Assembly (NCBI GenBank): GCA_035048495.1
Contig: CM068551.1
Coordinates: 15,688,248 to 15,752,247 of the forward strand
Length of the DNA: 64,000 bases
From: Euptelea pleiosperma
Taxonomy: Eukaryota > Streptophyta > Magnoliopsida > Ranunculales > Eupteleaceae
Reading direction: 5' to 3'
Part shown: piece by piece, positions 48,401-57,400 of the stretch
Layout of the letters: every line of letters begins with the position of its first letter
Position numbering within the stretch: position 1 is the first letter of the stretch
The notes under the pieces: generated by a model
The model's database searches: none
The model's input: the letters and a program-made list of their open reading frames with translations, nothing else
What the model was told of the DNA's origin: nothing
Translations under genes and position numbers: made by a program

Positions 48401-51400
48401 TCAAGGGAACATCTAAACAAGCGCGAGCCCAGAAAACACTGAAATGTTATTGGGATGGTGTGGCATTTTCTGGTAATGCAATGGGAGGGGTCAACTTTGT
48501 GGGGAGGAAGGAACCCATCAAATATCAATGAAGTTGTGAGTGCTGTTCTGGAATGTGAGGGATTCAGGTAGTTTCAACAGACGGATTATTGTGAGAGAGA
48601 CTCTTAAGAGATGGAAGGTGGATGTCTTAGTTCTTCATGAAACAAGACTTTAGTCCTTGGATGAAGGATTGGTGGGATATATGTGGGACATAAGGGCTTT
48701 GGGTGGAAGGCAGTCATGTACTCATGGGGAATGGCTCGGCTGGTGGTATCCTCGTTGTTTGGAAGGAGGAGGAGGAGGTGTTTGAAGTCAGGGACTACTG
48801 TATTGGGGACTGGTCGGTATCTATTTTTCTCACAAATGTGGTGGATAAATTCTCATGGGTTTAGGGGTGTACACCCCATTAAACAAGTCTATTCGCAACG
48901 TTTTGTGTGTGAATTGGATAACATTGCTTGAAGGTGGGGGCACCATGGTGTTTAGGAGGGTATTTTAAATGGAGGCACGTGCCAATCTTTACATGCTAGT
49001 TATCAACAATTCTTATCCACCAATTCTTTATTGTTGATTACTATGCCAATCTTTACATGGAGACCCATTCATTCAGAATTGTTCATTTCTTGACTTTAGC
49101 TGCATATTGGCAGAGGCTAGATATTGGTTAGAAAGTACGATATATGAGGAAGAGGTCACACATACAATTCACATTCTCTATGGGGATAGAGTTTGTGGAC
49201 CAGATGGCTACTCCTTGGCTTCCTTTAAAAAATTATGGCACACTATTAAAGAAGATCTTATGGGATTGGTTAAGGAGTTTTAGAATGAAGCCTATTTGGA
49301 TAAATGCTCGAATATTACCCTTTATTGTTCCATTCCGAAGGGGAGGCATAGGACAGGAACGACTATCGTCCAATTAGCTTTGTGGATAGTGTATACAAGA
49401 TTTTGACAGAAACTTTGGCTAATGGACGAAAGGGGTTATGGTTAGATCATTTCGCCCCGTCAGGGAGCTTTCGCGTAGGGTTGTCAGACGTTTATGGGGT
49501 GTTGATTCATCATCATCATCATTGATGCGGGAGCATTCTACTGCGATAGTCCGTGCTACACTGAATCTATGCCAGTCAAGTAAATGGACCATTTTTACTA
49601 TTTATAATAAATCTGAAAATTACTATTTATAGTAAATCCCATTTTTATTATTTATATTAAATTCTGATTTTACTATTTTTAGAAAAGTGGACCCCACAAA
49701 GATTTGTTTTAATTTAATTAGGATTTTCAATTGAAATTAGATTTTATTTCCAATTAGGATTTTTATTATTGATTGCAATAGTTGACTTGTATTGTATTAG
49801 GAGTTTCTAATTTCAATTAGATTAGAATTAGGAAAGCTCAACTAGGGAGTCTTATAAAAGGTGATGTACCCTTTGATTTTGAAAAGGAAAAATTATGAAT
49901 GAAGAAATAGAAATCTCTCGTGGTGCAAAGCCAAGCTAATTCGGTGCGAAGCTGAAGGTATCTTTTTATCCCTATCTCTTCTCTCTTATTCTCTTATCTT
50001 CTCCATCTCTATTTTCTTTTTTAGTCAAATTCTTACCTAAGAAAACTCAAATCATACCACAGCACTGTAAATAGTGATGCGTGAATAGTGCAGCGTGAAT
50101 AGTGTCACGTGAATAGTGCCGTGAATAGTAAACTTCTTTTCAATTCTTCTCAAATCGCGGAACTGTACTCCCGTCCTGCATCAAATTCGGTATCAGAGCA
50201 AGTTCGAATTTCCTAAGTGTGTTTCGGAAAGATATCTCAGATTAGTTCACGATTGTTAATGCGCTACTTAAACTAAATGATGCAGTAAATCGTTTTGAGA
50301 GCAGTACCTACAGACTAAAAGACCGAATAAATCTTCTGGAGAGAAAATTGGAAGAGTCGATCTTCGCCAGAATTCCAATCCACAGTTGTAACTGTCTTAA
50401 AAAGTCGTCGGCACCACCACCAGCTTTCCCGCCTCACTTCGACAAACTATTAGGAGGTTCCTAGTACAGATGTAGTCTAGAAAACCCCATATCACAGCAG
50501 GTTATTGACAGATGATTACAATATCAATGTGGTTTCTGAGAGTATGAAACAAAAGCAGGCACAAGCAAGGCAGCTCCGGCAAGTTAATGCACCACTGGAA
50601 TCCTTAAAACCTAGGATTGTCCGCAGCGAAGATCAGATGAAAGCCATTGAACAAGAGGGTGTTTTTTCATCCAAGGAAGTAAAAGAATCGATGAGGAAGA
50701 AAAAGTCAAAGCTGAGGAATTAGCCAGTACTGAAGCTCCTGTAGTTGAATTAGACGAAAAGACGGAAGGTATGCAGATTGATCTGCCTGTAGTTGTGGAC
50801 AATGAAAAGGTTGATGATTCCCTTGGTTCAAATGCTCCAGTTGAAGATGGCCCAAAAAGTATCGAAGATCCCGGTCCGATACCAGATGTTTCTGTTATTT
50901 CAAAATCGACAGTTGAAAATGAATCAGATAGAACAGACATGGATTTCTTATCAAAGGCCAGAGTTGAGCACATAAAATGTTTCAGAAAATTTACACCTGT
51001 CGAGGATGCAAAAAAAGAAGCTAAAGGGGATGTACTCCAAATATCGAAAAGCCAATTGCAATACCTCAACTTGAATTCGAGGTCGGATTCTTTTCCACCA
51101 GGAGGGTTTGATGCGGGAGCATTCTACTACGATAGTCCGCGCTACACCGAATCTATGCCAGTCAAGCAAAATGACCATTTTTACTATTTATAGCAAATCT
51201 CGTTTTTACTATTTATAGTAAATCTGAAAATTACTATTTATAGTAAATCCCATTTTTATTATTTATAGTAAATTCTGATTTTACTATTTTTAGATAAGTG
51301 GACCCCATAAAGATTTGTTTTAATTTAATTAGGATTTTCAATTGAAATTAGATTTTATTTTCAATTAGGATTTTTATTATTGTTTGCAATAGTTGACCTG

Positions 51401-54400
51401 TATTAGGAGTTTCTAATTTCAATTAGATTATAATTAGGAAAGTTCAAGTAAGGAGTCTTTTAAAAGGTGATGTATCATTTAATTTTGAAAATGAAAAATT
51501 GTGAATGAAGAAATAGAAATCTCTTTGAGAAATCTCTCTCGTGGTGTGAAGTCATCCTCTCTTGGTGCGAAGCCGAAGGTATCTTTCTATCCCTATCCCT
51601 ATCCCTATCTCTTTCTCTCTGTCTTCTCTTTTATTTTCTTCTTTCTCTTTCTCCATCTCTATTTTCTCTTACCTAAGAAAACTCAAATCATACCACAGCA
51701 CTGTGAATAGTGCAACGAAAATAGTGCCGCATGAATAGTGTCATGAATAGTAAACTTCTCTTCATTTCTTCTCAAATCGCGGAACTGTACTCCTGTCCTG
51801 CATCAATCATCATCTATGACTTATCCCAACTATCTGTGGTCGGTAACATGAATCCTATTTCACCATCCCTAACCTTTCGAATACCAGGATCCGAAGTTAT
51901 TAAAATAACTTCAAGCTCTAGTATACAAACCAAATCAGAACTAAGTCGATTCATTAAGATCTATATTCCAATTACTTAGTTAATTAACAATTAAATGATT
52001 AAAGACAAAAGAAAATAAGATAAACCAACCCTGCTGCTCTTAGATACATGATCAACATAATATAAACAAAAAGAAAGTGTGATAATGGTATGTAAGTAAC
52101 TGTGTAGCTTGATACATAGATACAGTCATTCCAAAAAGAAGATAAGACTGAAATGACAAAATAAAACGACGCCGGCTTCATCTTTTCTCCTCAGCACAAA
52201 AAGAAGTAGAATACCGTTACTCTATAAACTCCTCACTCGCACTCGCAAGCTCCAGGTAGGGGTCTACGTCTAAAGGATTCACAAGATACTCAGTATCCTC
52301 TACTCGATAAGCTAAAAAAAGAATAAAGTGCGTATCTTGAGCTTTCAACCAATGCCCAGCAAATGAACTAGACTACTTACATAGGTGGAAAACAACCTAA
52401 TAACCAGGAAAATAGTAGTAATACTTTTATACTACATTTGCATCAGTTAAAACCATTTATATAAAACAGAATCGTAAATCTAGATAGAACAATGTATGTT
52501 ATAAAACTCAAACATGATAATATTCTCGCATCTACAAGTATAAATAGCCATTTAAATAGGTGATGCAGAATATAAAGAATTTCATTAGGTTACTACCTAT
52601 ATACAGCCCCGGTCATGACTATTCTAGTGTGTATTCACCATTGTGGAATGTATCATTTTCCGTTTTGCGCTGGCCAGGCAATATTCGACCTACCCTAATT
52701 TTACGGCTTGGGAGCTACTGTGGACACCCTTTTAGCTTATCTGGCGCGGGTTAGACGTTGTACCCCACATTTTTTGCGCAGGTCGCCGTTAGGCCACGGC
52801 TAATAGTGAAACATAACCAGGTAGATGAGTGAAATGGTGATCACTGACCCAAGCATCTGACGACTGCAAACTTTCTAAGGATCCAAATAGAAGTTTAGGG
52901 CAAAGTTATTCATACCCCTACGTCTTATGCCTATCAAGCAATAACCGTATAACACTCTGCTACTCTCAGTAAAAGAAATCAGAATTCTATAATAAACTCT
53001 AGTATCGTATAGTTCTCATAGCTACTCATGTCACCACAGAACACATAGATATAAAGTCTATCAAGAATTAACCGACCCTTTTAATTCACTTTGGTATGTA
53101 TATATAAAATAGGAAATCTAAACCTAATACTAGTTGAACTCATATTCAGACTGATGTGTGTATCAGAAGAATTCCCAATCACCTAAACCAGTACCTCTCA
53201 TAATCACAACCTGGGTCTACATCAGCACCCAATCAAACCAATCTGTCTCTATTAGGGACACTAATCTAACAAACCACATCCCCTGACATATTTGTTTCCA
53301 CGTGATAAATTCGAAATCCAAATCTTTATCTCTCCTTAAAATAAATCTATAAGTTGTAAATCAGTGAATGACTGAAGACTAATTAAAATCAGATGGAAAC
53401 AATTAAAATTTAATTCCATGTAACATAATACAACTTATATCATAATTTTTCTTTACTAAAATTATAAGACAATAAGAATAAAATTTTCAAACATTTTTCC
53501 CAAAATAATAAAATTTTCTACAATATTTTATGAAATTTTTACTATTTTCCAAAATACAAAGAACATTGATAAATAATTAAATACTTGAATAAATACTTAA
53601 TTAATTAATTATTAATCAGATAAATAAATCGTTAATGAAACACTTAAAAATAATATAACAAATACATAATTAAACCATTAATTAATAACTTAAATAATTA
53701 AAGCATAAATACAATAATTAATTAATCACCATAGTCCAATTTCTCTCATGTATGTCCAAGCCTGTCTTGAAATACCATATGGGCTTAAAGCCTTTCCTAC
53801 CTTCATCTTAGCTAAACCTTTCACTTTTTTCACCCTAATCTTACGTTGTTTATATGCTCTATCATCTTTCTAAGAATAACATCCTTCTAGTCTTAAGCTC
53901 CCTTTGAAACATCCCTCCCGTCCACTTTTCCCTAATCATCTGTCCCTTACCAAGACTCTCTTGTCTTCGATCTTAATGCATCTATCTTGGTCTCTGTCCC
54001 TAGTTCCCCCCACCCTCACTTTTTAAGTTTCGTAAATATATTTCTCCCCCTTGTTCCCAACCTATTGCATAAGTCATCATCTGCCATATATTTTTCCTCG
54101 CTTACTACTTTCTTTGATAGCCACTGAATATGTGGACTTTAGACATCGCAGTGGCAAAAAGGGTTCGTTGCAAGATTGATTTGGGAAAGGCGTACAGTCA
54201 CATCAATTGGGATTTTTTGGACTACATGCCAGCAAGTTCGGTTTTAGCTTGTTTTGGAGGCGATGGGTCAGAGTTCGTATGCCCGCAACTTCATTCCCAG
54301 TCGTGGTTAATGGTTCTCTGGTTGGTTTTTTGGTGGCTCAAGGGGTTTATGACTAGGTGACCCTCCTCCCTTTTTGTTTTTTATTGTGGCAGAAACTTTA

Positions 54401-57400
54401 TGTCGTCTCACTCAAAGGGCTATAGAGGGTGGAGTTATCCAAGGCTTTTCAATTTGGGAAATTGGTCTGGATATATATATATATATATATATTTATATAT
54501 TCTTCAATTCGCTTTTTTGGAGATTTCCTTTCGGTTATCCTTGGTCTATTGTAGTTGGTCATGGGTCCCAAATATCACCAATGCATTTTACAAACAGTAT
54601 TCGGAATCTATTTAAGACAACCTCGCGTAAGTTTTCCATGAATTTTAGATAGGGCTATGTGGGGCAAAGAGGTGTAATTTATTGCTCTCATACTGAAAAA
54701 GAAGGGACAAAAGAATCAAATGATTACAGACCTATAAGTCTTATTGTACACAGCACGTATAACATTGTATGACTATTTATGCTTTCTATTTGAAACGGGT
54801 TGTTTGTTTGTCAACAAAGATGTAATCAGTGTTCTTTTTTCAGTTTCTGTAGTTTTATTGTAAAAGTTGACACAGATTGAGCTCCTTATCATTGCTTCAT
54901 CTCATCTGATTTCAACCTATTGTTTTAGTCACCGAATATTTTTGTTTCGCTAGTTCATCCATCATTTTGTGATTTATTGTTCTTTGTTATACAATATCCT
55001 TAGTTTTTCAGTACTCAATTTATAATTCTTGCAAGTATATATTTTCCTTTACACTTTTGTCACCAGAGTCACCACATTTGCAGAATTATGAAACCTTTTA
55101 CCTTTCTAATTCTAAGGTTACTATTTTCTATTCTTTACTTTTTATTCTCACTAAAAAAACTCTTATTTTTTCTGCAGGATCATCTTAGCAGAGATGATTT
55201 ATCATTTATATTTTCCCTGAAGGTAAGCTCTGTGTTTTTCTCTTCATTTTTTATATGCTTTCTAATTGATAACATAAGATGATAACTGTCACTTAGTTGC
55301 TCCTAATTGTAACCACAAAAGAGTAGTTAGACAAATCTGTAGTAATATATTCATATATTATAATCTTCTTGGACGCTTTAAGTGGTGGGCCCACTTAACT
55401 CCCACAAATAACAAATCTAGGGGTTAAATGGAAGACCCACTTAACCCTCCTACACTATATAATAAATAACACCCCATGTGGGAAGTGGGACACAGTCCAC
55501 TTATGGACACCCACGTGGGTGTAAAACATAAACTCCAACACTCCCACCCAAGTAGGTGTGAAGATATCCATCATGCACAACTTGCCTATCAAAGTATGAA
55601 GAATTGCGTTGTTCACCCCTTTGTAAGTATGTCTACAACCTGTTCTTGGGTTCTTATGTTACAGAAGGAGTACAAATCAATCGTTATTGATGTTTCTCTT
55701 TATGAAGTGACGATCGACTTCAATTTGCTTGGTCATTTCATGTTGGACTGGGTTGTGAGCAATGCTAATGGCGGCTTTGTTATCACAATAAAGGCTCATC
55801 GGCTCTGCCACCTTGAGTTCCAGCTCCTCAAGCATAGTCCTCAACTAGAGGAGTTCACACACACCATGTGTTAGACAAGATTTTGACAGTGGACCATTTG
55901 AATAGTAGGGGGATGATGTTGCCAAATAGGTACAAGTCTAGTGCCGAAACAGTTGATCACTTGCTTATCCATTGTCCGTTCACTTTCAAAGTTTGGCAGA
56001 TTTTCTTTTTTCTATTTGGCATTGCTTTTGTGGTTCCAAAACATGTGATTGGTATTGCCAAGGAAGTTCGCTGGAAGTCTTTAGGTGGAAAGCAAGATTT
56101 CTATGGCGGATTCTCCTGTTCGCCATCATGTGGGCAATATGGAAAGAGAGGAATTCCTGCATTTTTGAACGGAAGGAAGAAGACATTACTAGGGTAGTGT
56201 TGAGAGTTAAAGCTTTGTTGTATTTCTGGTCTTCCTCAATGCCAGAGTTCAAAGGGTGTTTTTTTAATACTTTTGTGTTTAGATGAGATGAGCTGTTAGG
56301 AGAATCCTCTCCTCAATGAGATGTATATATTCCCAGATGTGAGGATTGCCTGCAGGGTTCTCTGGTGATTTTAATTTGCAGGGTTTCCCCTTTCTTCTTA
56401 ATATACTTCTTAACAAAAAAAAAACATGACTGTCATAGAAACAAGGTTTAATACGCTTCCTTTTTTCTTATGATATCTTCCAACTCAATCATTCTTATAT
56501 AAATTTTTTCATGTTGAAACTAGGATTACCGTTCTTTTCTTATTTTCAAGTTGATAGTTGGGTGCTAAAATGTGACATGTGACTTTAATCAGGTGGCGGA
56601 CAATGCAACCCTCTATGGTGTTTGCTTACATGTACAGGCAATTGTTCAGAGGCCACCTGGTATTTTAGGTGTTGCCTCACCACTTTCTCAATCTTCTGGA
56701 GGGTGCAGCCGCTTTTTGGTTTCTGCACCTCGCTGTTATTGTGTGCTTACTAGAGTTCCATTTTTTGAGTTGCACTATGAGATGTTGAACAGGTTTGCAA
56801 CAACTTCACAAACATGTTCTTTCCTATTATTCATGTTTTATTAAGGACATTCAGTATGCTATTAAACTTTTTTGCTCTTCTTATATTGCCATTACAGTAC
56901 ATTTTGCTTTCATGGATGCAGTATAATTACACAGGAGCGCTTGGATTGGGTAACACAGTTTGTTAGTGAAATGACCATCACGGATTATGTTCCATCAGTA
57001 GTTAAAACACAAGATCATACTAATGAGAATATTGACTCCCCTAATAGGGATTGTTCTGCTGATTGGATGGCTTCTGCAATACCTCTCGACAGTGCTGTAG
57101 CCCTTACTGCAGCTGCTGCGGGCATTATATCAGATGATGAGGTTCCTTCCTTTTCAACTAGGGTATGGGAACCTCGGTCTCCTGAAAGTGTTTCTGCTAG
57201 TGAGGCCTCAGATTTTAGTCAAGCAAAAGAAACTGATAAGGAGAACCGGAAAAATGTGCAATATTTTGATGATTATGCATCTGAGACCTCAGAAACCCAC
57301 TCTGATGGCTTTGAAAGAATAAATGGAAGCTATGGAAATGGTCAAACTTCACCAGAGATTGGAACATTCTCCTGCTCTAAGAGCCGCACATTGGAGCGTG

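Larger units (their letters stand above)
49523..51805 (+). mobile_element. Compact non-autonomous LTR retrotransposon (2.28 kb)
   Basis: LTRs at 49523..50183 (661 bp) and 51109..51805 (697 bp) both start TGATGCGGGAGCATTCTAC and end CCTGCATCA. The target duplication ATCAT is perfect (49518..49522 and 51806..51810). A primer site CGGTATCAGAGC (50188..50199) and a purine tract AGGAGGGTT (51100..51108) fix the orientation. The internal region is only ~925 bp and contains no gag-pol domain. It sits in the (GAT)n tail of an RTE on the opposite strand. Confidence 0.9.

Noticed and set aside
55866..56290. Possible extra exon of the DENN gene
   Set aside because: The translation is the zinc-binding C-terminus of an L1 LINE with its own A tail, and the flanking DENN exons join in frame without it.
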